DNA of 64,000 nucleotides from Syntrophobacter fumaroxidans MPOB (GTDB lineage Bacteria > Desulfobacterota > Syntrophobacteria > Syntrophobacterales > Syntrophobacteraceae). The translations under genes were made by a program, and so were the position numbers. The stretch is taken from assembly GCF_000014965.1 (NCBI RefSeq), contig NC_008554.1:2530001-2594000 (forward strand), in the 5' to 3' direction. The notes below the pieces were generated by a model. The model ran no database searches. It had not been told where the DNA came from and was given only the letters and a program-made list of their open reading frames with translations. The first letter of the stretch is position 1, and each line of letters begins with the position of its first letter. Below, piece after piece: positions 48,807 to 58,417 of this stretch.

Positions 48807-49079
48807 CTACTTCACTTTGTCGCTCAAGCTCTTCCCCGGCTTGAACTTGACCACCTTGGAGGCGGGGATCTTGATCTTTTCACCGGTTCTGGGATTGCGG
48901 CCTTCCCGCTGCGACCTGCTTCCGACGCTGAATGTGCCGAATCCCACCAGAGTCACCTTCTCGCCGGTCGAAAGCGCTTGAGATACCGCCGCGACAAAAC
49001 CGTCGACCGCCTTTTCCGCCTGGGCCTTCGTAATACCCCCGGCTCCCGCAATCTTGGAAACCAAATCTGCTTTTGTCAT
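48807..49079 (-). CDS. hup: HU-family DNA-binding protein
   Basis: The 90-residue nucleoid protein begins [20 protein letters not shown]. Its DNA-binding arm contains [22 protein letters not shown] with the proline-centred RNPRTGE motif. It ends [16 protein letters not shown]. An excellent GGAGGAAAGAGG precedes the ATG. HU bends DNA and supports nucleoid structure; whether it acts as a homodimer cannot be told here. Confidence 0.96.
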   Translation of the reverse strand: MTKADLVSKIAGAGGITKAQAEKAVDGFVAAVSQALSTGEKVTLVGFGTFSVGSRSQREGRNPRTGEKIKIPASKVVKFKPGKSLSDKVK

Positions 49080-49942
49080 CCTCTTTCCTCCTCAGATACT
49101 GAAAAATAACCCCTCACACCAGTACATCACCCTTCAGATTTTCCGGCCGCACCTCCTGTCGATGACAATATGAGCCCCGCTGCACGTCATCTGCCTGATC
49201 GATGCGGGCTGTGACACCCCCCCGGTCTTCACCGCCGCCAGACCCTCTTCAGACAGCCTAACGCCTTGATATGACGGTATAATATAGAAGCCTTGGCAAC
49301 CGGAACATTCACATCAGGAAAAGTGGATACGTCTGCGCAACGCGAGAAAGTAAAATAAGACAGGGTCGGCCAAGACCATCCCTGGAAAACTGCAATATCA
49401 GCTATGAAGCCAATTAGCGGCATTCTACGGCGGTCTTCCACGAAAGACAATATCTTTTAGACAGGAGCGACAGAGATTTTTTTGGGGGGACATTTCTTTC
49501 GCGGGGCGCGACGGTGGCGCATGGAACGAATCGGACGGGTGGAAATGGAACCCGCCGCCCTCCGCGGTTTATTTCGAAGGGGCCGGGACCATCTCCACCC
49601 CGGGGCTTGACGGCGCAATCAAGTGATGTGATGAATCCGCTGCGATCGATCCTATCCCGGGAACGTGTTCAACAATGCATCCCGAACGTGACCCGGGCCA
49701 AGGCCGAGACCCGGACCGCCCTGGAAAACCCGGATCCCCGCCTGCGCGGAAACGACGTCGATGAGTCTCATTCACCGCTCATGACTCCCGGTTCACGGCC
49801 GTTCACCGAGTGATGGGAAGGGGGTTCTCCCCGGGTCTTTAGAAATCCTCACCAGGTTGTATGATATCCGGCGATAGAGCTTCGCATCGAGGGCGACGGT
49901 GTGGAATGCCCGCTCGAGAAGGAGAAGGGGGTCGGGTCGGCA
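49080..49942. other. Long gap upstream of hup
   Basis: This 863-base region has an AT-rich part (49255-49490) in which TATAAT occurs at 49276-49281 and TATTAT on the opposite strand, so a promoter for hup is likely there. One minus-strand frame (49229-49450) is open for 73 codons but has no ribosome binding site and no recognisable motif. The remainder shows no feature I can support. Confidence 0.4.
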
Positions 49943-50335
49943 CTAGTTCTTGTACACGGCGCTGACGATGATCAGGTCGTCGACCTTTTCGAAATAGGCG
50001 ATTTTGGGAAGCCATTCTTTGGTGACCGGATGGTACCATTTGTACTCCACCCAGCCGGCGCCTTTGGCATTGGCGGTGTCGATGATCTCTTTGATGAATT
50101 TCTTGCCGTCGGAATCCATGAGATCGATGAACTCCTCGCCGACGTATTTCTCGTTGACTCCGTGGGCGAGCATCGTTCCTTTGGGATTCAGTGCGTAGAT
50201 GTACATTTCCCCTTGAATGAACATTCCCGTGGGGTTCGTAAATTCCGCCAAGGCGATCCTCTTGCCTGCGGACCGGTAAAACTGCTTCGCATTTTCCACC
50301 CAGGCCTTTGCGTCTTCCGGTGCTCTCGGGCTCAT
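49943..50335 (-). CDS. Small cytosolic single-Cache-domain protein
   Basis: The 130-residue protein is almost entirely one small Cache domain, with KAWVENAKQFYRSAGKRIAL, IYALNPKGTMLAHGVN, EFIDLMDSDGKKFIKEIIDT and a final YHPVTKEWLPKIAYFEKVDD. Cache domains usually sit in the periplasmic part of chemoreceptors or kinases and bind small ligands; this one has no signal peptide or membrane helix. The ATG at 50335 has AGGAGGAG just upstream. A long upstream extension of the frame is not expected to be translated. Confidence 0.8.
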   Translation of the reverse strand: MSPRAPEDAKAWVENAKQFYRSAGKRIALAEFTNPTGMFIQGEMYIYALNPKGTMLAHGVNEKYVGEEFIDLMDSDGKKFIKEIIDTANAKGAGWVEYKWYHPVTKEWLPKIAYFEKVDDLIIVSAVYKN

Positions 50336-50676
50336 CTGCTCCTCCTTTTGATTTGTTGTGATTTCAAAGCCTTGTTCCCTGATTGCACCACCGCACCGTA
50401 TTCCCGGAATTATAAAAACCCGTATATAATCCAAATCATCTATCAGCACCCTGTCAAGGCTCATCGAATATCCGTCGACGAGAACGGAGCCATGGACATC
50501 GATAGAGATGGGACGATCAATAGCGGCGCCGAAGCAATGCCAAAAGAGGCGGACGGAAGGGGGGGCGCACGGAACCGAAGCTCCCTGTGCCGCCCCACCG
50601 TGCATGCCCTGCGCCGGCCGACTGAGTCGGAGGTTCATTGAACACTCTTTCACACCGGCAAACGGGGCGCACAGCG

Positions 50677-50705
50677 TTGCTTTTCCCGCAAACCGTCCTT
50701 ATACA
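50677..50705 (+). promoter_or_regulatory. Likely sigma-70 promoter of the ABM gene
   Basis: TTGCTT (50677-50682) and TATACA (50700-50705) are separated by 17 bases. Transcription would start near 50712, leaving a leader of about 57 bases that contains the AGGAGG ribosome binding site. Confidence 0.5.
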
Positions 50706-50768
50706 CATGCCTAGTGGGGAGTTCTTATTCTATTCTAATTATTTGATACTTTCACAAGGAGGTCAGCC

Positions 50769-51056
50769 ATGGCGATTCGAGTCCTGATTGAAAGAGAAAT
50801 CGAGGCCGGTCAGGAGGGAAAGCTTCACCACGTGATGATGCAGCTCCGCGCCAAAGCGATGCAGAACAAGGGCTACATCTCGGGTGAAACGCTCCGGGCG
50901 CTGAACAATCCGAACAAGTATCTCGCCATCAGCAACTGGAACAGCGTGGAGGACTGGAGGTCATGGGAAAACAGTCCGGAGCGCAAGAAAATCCAGGAAG
51001 AAATGAAGTCCATCGTTCTCGGGAAAGAATCCGTCACCGTGTACGTTCATCTGTAG
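50769..51056 (+). CDS. Antibiotic-biosynthesis-monooxygenase (ABM) domain protein
   Basis: The 95-residue protein is one dimeric alpha-beta barrel domain of the ABM type, with IEREIEAGQEGKLHHVMMQL, KGYISGETLRALNNPNKYLA and the typical ISNWNSVEDWRSWENSPER. Such domains act in quinol oxidation, haem breakdown or as orphan dimers; the substrate is unknown. AGGAGG precedes the ATG at good distance. It converges with the Rel/SpoT gene. Confidence 0.85.
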   Translation: MAIRVLIEREIEAGQEGKLHHVMMQLRAKAMQNKGYISGETLRALNNPNKYLAISNWNSVEDWRSWENSPERKKIQEEMKSIVLGKESVTVYVHL

Positions 51057-51118
51057 CTCCGCCCGCTGCCGACGCTCCTTCGATGATACCTCCCGATCTT
51101 TGTGCGCGCTTGTACACC

Positions 51119-51149
51119 ACCCGGGCAGGAAAATCACGCCTGCCCGGGT
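51119..51149. terminator. Perfect 11-bp stem between convergent ABM and rel genes
   Basis: ACCCGGGCAGG (51119-51129) and CCTGCCCGGGT (51139-51149) pair fully around a nine-base loop. It lies between the two stop codons and could terminate both transcripts, although no T-run follows on either side. Confidence 0.55.
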
Positions 51150-51156
51150 AAGCGCT

Positions 51157-53307
51157 CTATTCCATGCTGCGCTGCACGCGATACACGCCCTTTTCCGCTC
51201 TCAACGCGGAGAGCACTCGTTGCAGGTGCTTGGTGTCTTTCACTTCGATTTTCAGCCGGCACGCTCCGAGGTTGTAGCCTCCCGGAGGCTCGACCTGGAT
51301 GTCCACAACATTGGCGTCCAACTGGCCCAGCACGGCGCTCAGTCCGGCGAGTATTCCCTTGTCGGACGCATGGGTGATCTTGATATCCACGGGATAGACC
51401 TGGCCGCCCCCGCTGTCCCACTGGACGTCGATCTTTCGCTCGGCATCCCCGCGCCCGATGTTGTTGCACTGGACCCGGTGCACGGTGATTCCCCGCCCCC
51501 GTGTGATGTAGCCGACGATTTCCTCGCCCGGAACGGGATTGCAGCACTTGGCCATGCGGATCATGACGTCGTCCACCCCCCTGACCTTGACGCCCTCATC
51601 CCCGTGAGCGGTTCTGCGTTTCTCGACCGGGATGGTGTCTTCCCTTGCGGCTTCCTCGATTTCCATCTTGGAAGGCAGTTTCCCGATCACCTGGACGGGC
51701 GAAACCTTTCGGTAGCCGACAGCCGCCAGCAGATCATCCACGGAGCGGAGCGAAAAGCCCCTTGCCGCCTCGAGAAGCTCGTTGGAATTCAGGTAATTGT
51801 GGAAGTTGAGGCCCTTCTTGCGAAATTCCCGCTCACAAAACTCCCTGCCAAGGGAAATCGACCGTTCCCGTTCTTCTGCTTTGAACCAATGGCGAATCCG
51901 GTTGATCGCCTTGCTCGTCTTCACCTGTTTGAGCCAGTCTTTGCTGGGACGGTGATTGGCGGCGGTCAGGATCTCGATGGTGTCCCCGGTCTGGAGCTCG
52001 TAGCGCAACTGGACCAGCTTGCCGTTCACCCGCGCCCCCACGCAACGATGCCCCACCTCGGTGTGGACTTCGTAAGCGAAATCCACGGGAGTGGACCCTC
52101 GGGGAAAGGACTTGATTTCGCCCTGGGGAGTGAAGACGTAGACCTCGTCGGGGTAGAAATTGACTTTGACCGCATCGAAGAAGGTCTTGGGATCGCGCCA
52201 GTCCTTGTTCCATTCCATCAGCTCGCGAAGCCAGGAAAAGCGCTGGGTCTCCTGCTCGTCGATCTTTCCCAGGGGACGGCCTTCCTTGTAGAGCCAGTGC
52301 GCGGCGATTCCCTCGTTGGCGATCCGGTTCATTTCCTCCGTGCGGATCTGGACTTCCATCCTTTCATGGTAAGGCCCGATGACCGTGGTGTGCAGCGACT
52401 GGTACATGTTGGACTTCGGCTTCACGATATAGTCTTTGAATCGTCCCTGAACCGGCTCCCAGAGCGCATGGATCATCGCCAGAGCCTCATAGCACGCCTT
52501 CACGGAATCCACGATGATTCGAAATGCGATAATGTCGTACACCCGGTTCAGGTCGAGGTTTTGCCGGATCATCTTCTGGTAGATGCTGTGAAGGTGCTTG
52601 GATCGCCCGTTGACCCGTCCCTTGATGCCGTGCTCCTCCAGTCGGGCGTTCAGGATGCTCATGACGTCTTCGATGTAGCGCCTGCGTTCCTCCTGGGTCT
52701 TCTCCAGCTTCCCGAGGATTTCCTCGTAAGACTCGGGCTCCTTGCACCGGAAGGCCAGGTCCTCCAGTTCCTGCTTCATCCAGTCAATTCCAAGCCGGGC
52801 CGCAAGCGGCGCGTAAATATCGAACGTTTCCTGAGCCATGGAATTTCCGGAGCCTCTCGTTCCGGAGTGCAGTGAGCGCATGTCGTGAAGGCGGTCCGCC
52901 AGCTTGACCAGGATCACCCTGACGTCCTGGGACATGGCGAGGATCATCTTGCGAATATACTCGGCCTGGCGTTCCTCGCGGCTGCTGAAACTAAGCCGGC
53001 TGAGCTTGGTCACGCCCTGAACGATGCCCGCCACGCCGGGGCCGAATAGCTCCCGCACCTCATCGATATTCGCGTACTTGTCTTCGACGACGTCATGCAG
53101 GAGACCCGATGCGATGCTCTCCTCATCCAGGCGCATCTGGGCGAGAATGCCGGCCACGGCAAGAGAGTGGTTCAAGTAAGGCTCCCCGGGCAATCGGACC
53201 CGGCCGCGATGTATGGATGCGACGTAGATGTACGCCTTTTCGAGCAGGGAACTGTCCGAGCTCGGATAGTAGCTGAGCATCTGGTCCCTGATTTCAAAAA
53301 ACCGCAT
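51157..53307 (-). CDS. Bifunctional (p)ppGpp synthetase/hydrolase, Rel/SpoT family
   Basis: The 716-residue enzyme has an N-terminal HD hydrolase domain (about 25-180) with intact YLNHSLAVAGIL and LLHDVVED. The synthetase domain (about 210-370) contains GRSKHLHSIYQKM and VYDIIAFRIIV. A TGS domain follows at about 385-445 (VYVFTPQGEIKSFPRGSTPV), and the C-terminal ACT domain is at about 640-716. With the hydrolase motif intact it should both make and degrade the alarmone. GGGGAG lies seven bases before the ATG. It is the only such gene in the window. Confidence 0.95.
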   Translation of the reverse strand: MRFFEIRDQMLSYYPSSDSSLLEKAYIYVASIHRGRVRLPGEPYLNHSLAVAGILAQMRLDEESIASGLLHDVVEDKYANIDEVRELFGPGVAGIVQGVTKLSRLSFSSREERQAEYIRKMILAMSQDVRVILVKLADRLHDMRSLHSGTRGSGNSMAQETFDIYAPLAARLGIDWMKQELEDLAFRCKEPESYEEILGKLEKTQEERRRYIEDVMSILNARLEEHGIKGRVNGRSKHLHSIYQKMIRQNLDLNRVYDIIAFRIIVDSVKACYEALAMIHALWEPVQGRFKDYIVKPKSNMYQSLHTTVIGPYHERMEVQIRTEEMNRIANEGIAAHWLYKEGRPLGKIDEQETQRFSWLRELMEWNKDWRDPKTFFDAVKVNFYPDEVYVFTPQGEIKSFPRGSTPVDFAYEVHTEVGHRCVGARVNGKLVQLRYELQTGDTIEILTAANHRPSKDWLKQVKTSKAINRIRHWFKAEERERSISLGREFCEREFRKKGLNFHNYLNSNELLEAARGFSLRSVDDLLAAVGYRKVSPVQVIGKLPSKMEIEEAAREDTIPVEKRRTAHGDEGVKVRGVDDVMIRMAKCCNPVPGEEIVGYITRGRGITVHRVQCNNIGRGDAERKIDVQWDSGGGQVYPVDIKITHASDKGILAGLSAVLGQLDANVVDIQVEPPGGYNLGACRLKIEVKDTKHLQRVLSALRAEKGVYRVQRSME

Positions 53308-53486
53308 GCTTTCGCTCCCCGACAGACGGTTCCCCGCTCCTGACTCCCGGCAAATCCCCCCGTGCCGGGCAATCGTCGAACGCGAACCCCCTCATCGCAC
53401 CGCTTTCGCCGACCCGGGCCAACAAACGGAGCGGGCCATGACCGCCTCGGCTCCCTCCACGCAGCTCGTAACGACTCCGGCCGAGA

Positions 53487-54566
53487 TCACCCCATGATCC
53501 TTTCGCCGGTCATTTTCTCGATTTCAACCAGCAGCCTCTTCATCAGCTCCGCCTCTGGAACCGTTTCAATCCGCTCCCCTTTCTTGAACAAAATTCCCTT
53601 TCCGCGCCCTCCGGCAATTCCCACGTCCGCTTCCCGCGCTTCTCCGGGCCCGTTCACCACGCATCCCATAACGGCCACTTTCAGCGGGGTGCGCACTTTT
53701 CTCAGCAGCCTTTCGATCTCTTCCACCATCGGGATGAGATCGATCTCCGTCCTGCCGCAGGTCGGACAGCTCACGAGCTCCACTCCGCGGTCGCGCAGCC
53801 GCAGTGAGCGGAGAATACCGTAGGCCACCGGTATTTCGTCCTCCGGATCCCGCGTGAGCGAAACCCTCAGCGTGTCCCCAATCCCGTCGAACAGCAGGAT
53901 GCCGATCCCCAGGGCCGACTTGACGGCTCCGTCCACCAGGGTCCCCGCTTCGGTTACGCCAAGGTGCAGCGGGTAGCGCGTCCGGGACGACAGCAGGCGG
54001 TATGAGGCAACCGTGTTGAGCACGTCCGACGATTTCAGGGAAATCTTGATGAGATCGAAATCGTGATCTTCCAGGAGTCGAACGTGTTTGAGCGCGCTCT
54101 CCACCATTGCCTCCGGAGTCGGATGGCCGTGGCGGGCGAGCAATTCCTTTTCGAGCGAGCCGCTGTTGACGCCGATACGGATGGGGATCCCCCTTTCCCG
54201 CGCCGCCGCCGCGACCTTGCGCACCTTGTCGGGGCCGCCGATGTTGCCGGGATTCAGCCGCAGCGCGTCCACTCCGGCCTTGATTGCGCCCAGTGCGAGG
54301 CGGTGATCGAAATGGATGTCCGCAATGAGCGGGATCCCAATGGCCTTCTTGATCCGGGAAAGCTGTTCAACGGCCTGATCATCCGGCACGGCCACGCGCA
54401 CGAGCTCGCATCCCGCCTCATGGAGCCTCTCGATCTGCGCCACGGTGGAACGCCAGTCCCTGGTATCCGTGTTGGTCATGGACTGGACCACGACCGGGGC
54501 GCCTCCCCCGATGAGAACCCCGCCGATCGATAGCTGTCGAGTGGTTTGTCTTTGTAGAGGATTCAA
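53487..54566 (-). CDS. ispG: 4-hydroxy-3-methylbut-2-en-1-yl diphosphate synthase IspG
   Basis: The 359-residue 4Fe-4S enzyme of the MEP isoprenoid pathway reduces methylerythritol cyclodiphosphate. It has GGAPVVVQSMTNTDTRD, the TIM-barrel motif LRLNPGNIGGPDKV, and the cluster cysteines in ELVSCPTCGRTEID and VMGCVVNGPGEAREAD. I chose TTG at 54566, which has AGGAGAG five bases upstream, over the TTG eight codons earlier. Confidence 0.94.
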   Translation of the reverse strand: MNPLQRQTTRQLSIGGVLIGGGAPVVVQSMTNTDTRDWRSTVAQIERLHEAGCELVRVAVPDDQAVEQLSRIKKAIGIPLIADIHFDHRLALGAIKAGVDALRLNPGNIGGPDKVRKVAAAARERGIPIRIGVNSGSLEKELLARHGHPTPEAMVESALKHVRLLEDHDFDLIKISLKSSDVLNTVASYRLLSSRTRYPLHLGVTEAGTLVDGAVKSALGIGILLFDGIGDTLRVSLTRDPEDEIPVAYGILRSLRLRDRGVELVSCPTCGRTEIDLIPMVEEIERLLRKVRTPLKVAVMGCVVNGPGEAREADVGIAGGRGKGILFKKGERIETVPEAELMKRLLVEIEKMTGERIMG

Positions 54567-55046
54567 TTGTCTCTCCTGTCGTCCGTTCAACGTCGTTCAC
54601 GCGGGAAACCACCGCAGGGTCGATCCGCTGCGATCCAAAAAGGGATGGGCCGCAGCACGGAGAGGGGCATGGATCGCCCGGCTGCGTCCGCGATTGTATT
54701 GTAGAAAATATCCATGCGGTTTCCAAGGACCCATTTGGCGTCAAGACCGGGAGCAGGCCTCTCGAGCGGGTTAGCGAGCCCCATCCGGAACATGTGGTGA
54801 CCGGGTGGTGGCTTTGACGCAAAGGCGTTTACATCCTGTGCGCATTCCTCACGATCGCGTTTCGAAGAGCCGATTCCCCAAAGGGTGCCGTTCGGGTTTC
54901 CCGGCGCGGATGGTCGTCTCCAGGGCATCGAAACGCGACATCGCATCGCGTCCGGCGAATCGCATGTTGACGGGTCGGCCCACGATCCGGTAGAAATGGA
55001 CCGGTCGACACTCGATTGGCCTGAAACTCCCAGGGGAAACGATTCC
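54567..55046. other. Gap between divergent ispG and glgA
   Basis: This 480-base region must contain two promoters. A minus-strand frame from 55601 runs through its right part to 54849, but that frame is the shadow of glgA and lacks a start signal. I see no RNA gene. Confidence 0.35.
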
Positions 55047-56513
55047 ATGAAATATCCCGGCGTTCTTTTCTGCGCATCCGAAGTGTCTCCCTATGCCAAG
55101 ACGGGAGGGCTGGCCGATGTCGCGGGCGCCCTTCCCGCCGCTCTGCAGGGGCTGGGATGCGATGTTCGCATTTTCATGCCGCTGTATCGGTCCGTGCGGG
55201 AGCAGGAACATCCCCTCACCCCGCTGGCCCGAAATCTGTCCGTCCCCGTGGGCGTGCACGACTACACCGTCCACCTTTGGGAAAGCCGCACCGCCGCGGG
55301 AGTTCCGGTCTACTTCCTTGAAAAGGACGAGTTTTTCGACCGTGGGTTTCTCTACGGGACTCCGACCACGGGAGACTATGAAGACAACGCCGAGCGATTC
55401 GTCACTTTCTGCCGCTCGGCGTATCTCCTCTGCAATCGTCTGAACTGGTATCCTTCGGTTTTCCACCTTCACGACTGGCAGACCGGCCTTGCCGCGGCCT
55501 ATCTCGATCGCCTCCGGCGCCGTGATTCGAACTTTGCGCACTCCGGGGCACTGTTCACGATTCACAACCTGGCCTACCAGGGAATCTTTCCCGCCGTCCA
55601 TTTCGGACTCACCGGTCTGCCGGCGGAGGCTTTCTCACCGCAGGGCATGGAATTCTGGGGCAACTGCAATTTTCTCAAGGCCGGATTGGTCTACAGTGAC
55701 ATTCTAACCACTGTAAGTCGCGGATACAGCCTGGAAATACAGACCGCGGCATTGGGTCACGGCCTGGACGGGGTGCTCCGTGAGCGCCGCGATCGGCTTC
55801 ATGGCATCCTCAACGGCATCGACACCGAAGCCTGGAACCCGGAGACGGACCCCTTGATCCCATGCCGTTACAGCGCAACGGACCTTTCCGGCAAGCGCCG
55901 GTGCAAGAAAGAACTGATCGCGGAACTGGGCCTGCCCGCAGAAAGTCGCGAGACCCCTCTGCTGAGTATGATCAGCCGTCTTGCGGGCCAGAAGGGATTC
56001 GATCTCATCGAAGACATCATGAATGACCTGATGGAACTGCCCTTGTCCCTGGTGATCCTCGGTACCGGCGACGCGCTCATCGAGCGGCGGCTGAAGGAAT
56101 TCGCCAATTTGTATCCGGAGAAGCTCCGCATGCTCGCCTGCTTCGACGAATCGCTCGCACATCGTATCGAAGCCGCATCGGACATCTTCCTCATGCCGTC
56201 GCGCTACGAACCCTGCGGGCTCAACCAGATGTACAGCCTGCGCTACGGAACCGTCCCCGTAGTGCATGCCACGGGAGGCCTGGACGATTCCGTGATCGAC
56301 GTCATGGAGCACCCCGAATCCGGAACCGGGTTCAAGTTCCGCGAGTATCGCGCCTCGAATCTGCTGGAAACGGTGAGCGCCGCGCTGGCCTTCCACCGGG
56401 AAAAGGAAAAATGGACGGCGATGCAGCGCAGGGGAATGTCTCAGGATTTTTCATGGACCCGCTCCGCCGGCGAGTATCTCGATCTCTACCGGTTGATCGC
56501 CGCAAGGAAATAG
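55047..56513 (+). CDS. glgA: Glycogen synthase, GT5 family
   Basis: The 488-residue glucosyltransferase uses ADP- or UDP-glucose to extend glycogen. It has the KTGGL motif in CASEVSPYAKTGGLADVAGA, HDWQTGLAAAYL, and the C-terminal SRYEPCGLNQMYSLRYGTVP. The ATG at 55047 starts the conserved fold; AGGGGA lies nine bases upstream. No other glycogen genes are adjacent. Confidence 0.94.
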   Translation: MKYPGVLFCASEVSPYAKTGGLADVAGALPAALQGLGCDVRIFMPLYRSVREQEHPLTPLARNLSVPVGVHDYTVHLWESRTAAGVPVYFLEKDEFFDRGFLYGTPTTGDYEDNAERFVTFCRSAYLLCNRLNWYPSVFHLHDWQTGLAAAYLDRLRRRDSNFAHSGALFTIHNLAYQGIFPAVHFGLTGLPAEAFSPQGMEFWGNCNFLKAGLVYSDILTTVSRGYSLEIQTAALGHGLDGVLRERRDRLHGILNGIDTEAWNPETDPLIPCRYSATDLSGKRRCKKELIAELGLPAESRETPLLSMISRLAGQKGFDLIEDIMNDLMELPLSLVILGTGDALIERRLKEFANLYPEKLRMLACFDESLAHRIEAASDIFLMPSRYEPCGLNQMYSLRYGTVPVVHATGGLDDSVIDVMEHPESGTGFKFREYRASNLLETVSAALAFHREKEKWTAMQRRGMSQDFSWTRSAGEYLDLYRLIAARK

Positions 56514-56576
56514 TCCGGGCGGTCGTCTGCCGGGAACGGGGCGGCCCCGGAATGCGGCCCGCCGCGGCGGAGCCCG

Positions 56577-56843
56577 TCAGGAACCGACGGAAGACTGCAC
56601 GGAATCTTCATCGGCGATGGTCACCCGGTTCAGTTCTTCCCCGGTAATCAGGCCCTCCCGTTCCAGGGCTTCGCCCAGGGGAAGTCGAGCGCTCCGCCGG
56701 CTTTGCCCGGCAAAATGCTTGCGCCTTTCGAGGAGCATCTTCCTGATCTCGTCCCGAGAGATCCTTGTGCCCTTGGAGACGCTGATCTTCTCGTCGTCCA
56801 TGATTTCTTCGAGCATTTTTGCGAGATCGAATGCTTCTGCCAT
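56577..56843 (-). CDS. Small uncharacterised protein with a GspE-N/MshEN-like C-terminal segment
   Basis: The 88-residue protein begins MAEAFDLAKMLEEIMDDEKI and continues with a basic helix, RDEIRKMLLERRKHF. The segment LPLGEALEREGLITGEELNR resembles the short helical motif found in the N-terminal domain of type II secretion/pilus ATPases, where it can bind c-di-GMP. I do not recognise the whole protein. Two starts are possible (ATG 56843 with GAGG, or GTG 56861). Convergent with glgA. Confidence 0.6.
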   Translation of the reverse strand: MAEAFDLAKMLEEIMDDEKISVSKGTRISRDEIRKMLLERRKHFAGQSRRSARLPLGEALEREGLITGEELNRVTIADEDSVQSSVGS

Positions 56844-57181
56844 ATTTGGCCTCGTGTACACCCCTGGCGACTCGTCGTGACAATCGAGGAAAACGCCCGT
56901 TCGAAGCGGAGTCGATTATGATTCCGGGTGGCGTGGGGAAAATGGCTCCGGGTCCGGACACGGACCTCGATCGTTCCAGGCGGAAGGACATGCATGCGGA
57001 GGCGGAAGCGGGCGCCCGCAACGATTTTCCGTACAGGCGCTCCGGCACGGGAAGCAGGCTCGGCCGGTCTTCCCGCCCGGGGCGCAACGCCGCCGGCAGC
57101 TTCCCTTTCCGGGCTCCGGAACTCGCTCCCGAAAGCCCCTGCCTTTCGTGCTTCTTTGCGGGAAACCGTTTCAAAGCGATT
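56844..57181. other. Gap between the small-protein gene and rpoH
   Basis: The gap spans 338 bases with no supported gene. Close to the rpoH stop is a short stem, GAAAC and GTTTC (57165-57175), too weak to call a terminator. Confidence 0.35.
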
Positions 57182-58162
57182 TCAGACTTCGACCATGCTC
57201 TCCTGAAGCAGATCGATGTCCTCGATTTCTTCTTCCAGGTATGCCTTGAGCTTCTTCTTCAAACGACTTTCAATCTGCCGGACCCGTTCGCGGCTGATTC
57301 CGAAACGGTCTCCTATCTCCTGCAGGGTCATGGGCTCTTCGGTCAGCAGCCGTTTGTCGAAAATGACCGCCTCCTTGCCTTTCAGCTGTTCCCGAAAGAG
57401 CAGGAGCTTGTCATGCAGGATAGCCTTCGCTTCCCGGTCTGCGATCTGATCGTCGACGGGAAGATCGTCGGAGGGGAGGAAAGACTTGTGCGTGTCTTCG
57501 GAATCTTCCTTGAGCGGGCTGTCCAAAGAGATCTCCCAGCTATTCAGCCGTTGATCCATCTCGATGATTTCGGATTCCTTGACGTCCAGCCGGTGACTGA
57601 GGAGCTTCGGCGAAGCTTCGATTCCCTGCGCTTCCAACCGCTCCTTCTCCTTGCGCAGGTTGAAGAACAGCTTCCGCTGTGCCTGGGTGGTGCCGATCTT
57701 GACAAGCTTCCAGTTGTCCATGATGAACTTGATGATGTAGGCCTTGATCCAGAACGAAGCATAGTAGGAAAACTTATATCCGCGGTACGGGTCGAATTTT
57801 TTGACGGCCTGCATCAGGCCGACGTTCCCCTCCTGGATTAAATCCATGAGGTTCTGCATCCAGTACCTCTGAAAATCCATGGCTATCTTTACAACCAGTC
57901 TCAGGTTGGCGGTGATCAGCTTGTAGCCGGCTTCAATATCGCCTTTCTCACGGTACCGGATGGCCAGATCCGTTTCCTCCTCCCTGCTGAGAAGGGGGTA
58001 TCGCTTGATCTCGTCGAGGTAGATGCGGAACGGGTCAAACGAAACGGCCTGCGGCCTCTCCGCCGGAAAAGTGGAGCCGGAACGGGATTCTTCTCCCGCC
58101 TCGTGCGGATCGCCGCGATCCGGGCTGACTCCGCCTCGTTTGCTTTTCTTGGATTTTGGCAT
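57182..58162 (-). CDS. rpoH: RNA polymerase heat-shock sigma factor, sigma-32 type
   Basis: The 326-residue sigma-70-family protein has region 1.2/2.1 (FDPFRIYLDEIKRYPLLSRE), region 2.2-2.4 (NLMDLIQEGNVGLMQAVKKF and YASFWIKAYIIKFIMDNW), then the RpoH box QRKLFFNLRKEKERL. Region 4.2 is the HTH LQEIGDRFGISRERVRQIES. The RpoH box separates it from other group 2 sigma factors. The ATG at 58162 has AAGGA ten bases upstream. Confidence 0.92.
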   Translation of the reverse strand: MPKSKKSKRGGVSPDRGDPHEAGEESRSGSTFPAERPQAVSFDPFRIYLDEIKRYPLLSREEETDLAIRYREKGDIEAGYKLITANLRLVVKIAMDFQRYWMQNLMDLIQEGNVGLMQAVKKFDPYRGYKFSYYASFWIKAYIIKFIMDNWKLVKIGTTQAQRKLFFNLRKEKERLEAQGIEASPKLLSHRLDVKESEIIEMDQRLNSWEISLDSPLKEDSEDTHKSFLPSDDLPVDDQIADREAKAILHDKLLLFREQLKGKEAVIFDKRLLTEEPMTLQEIGDRFGISRERVRQIESRLKKKLKAYLEEEIEDIDLLQESMVEV

Positions 58163-58417
58163 CAACAACTATCCTTAAGTTCGTGATGATTCGAGGCCCC
58201 GGAGGCGCTCAGACCTCGCGTATCGCCCCGTGCATGCCGGGACATATCTTTTGAATAGTATTATACCCACCCGTCCAAGACAAGCTCAAAAGGAAAACCC
58301 CGTCTCGCCCGGAAAAGCAGTTGCTTTTGCGATGTCTTTCCATTATAAGGGCCGAACAAAATGAAGGAAAGAGGACCGTGGCCCCCGGACGGACCGGCCA
58401 CGCGGCAACCGAACAAA

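Noticed and set aside
49229-49450. 73-codon minus-strand frame upstream of hup
   Set aside because: Lies in the AT-rich promoter-like region, has no Shine-Dalgarno site and no recognisable motif.
54849-55601. 250-codon minus-strand frame between ispG and glgA
   Set aside because: Most of it is the shadow of glgA; the remainder has no start signal.
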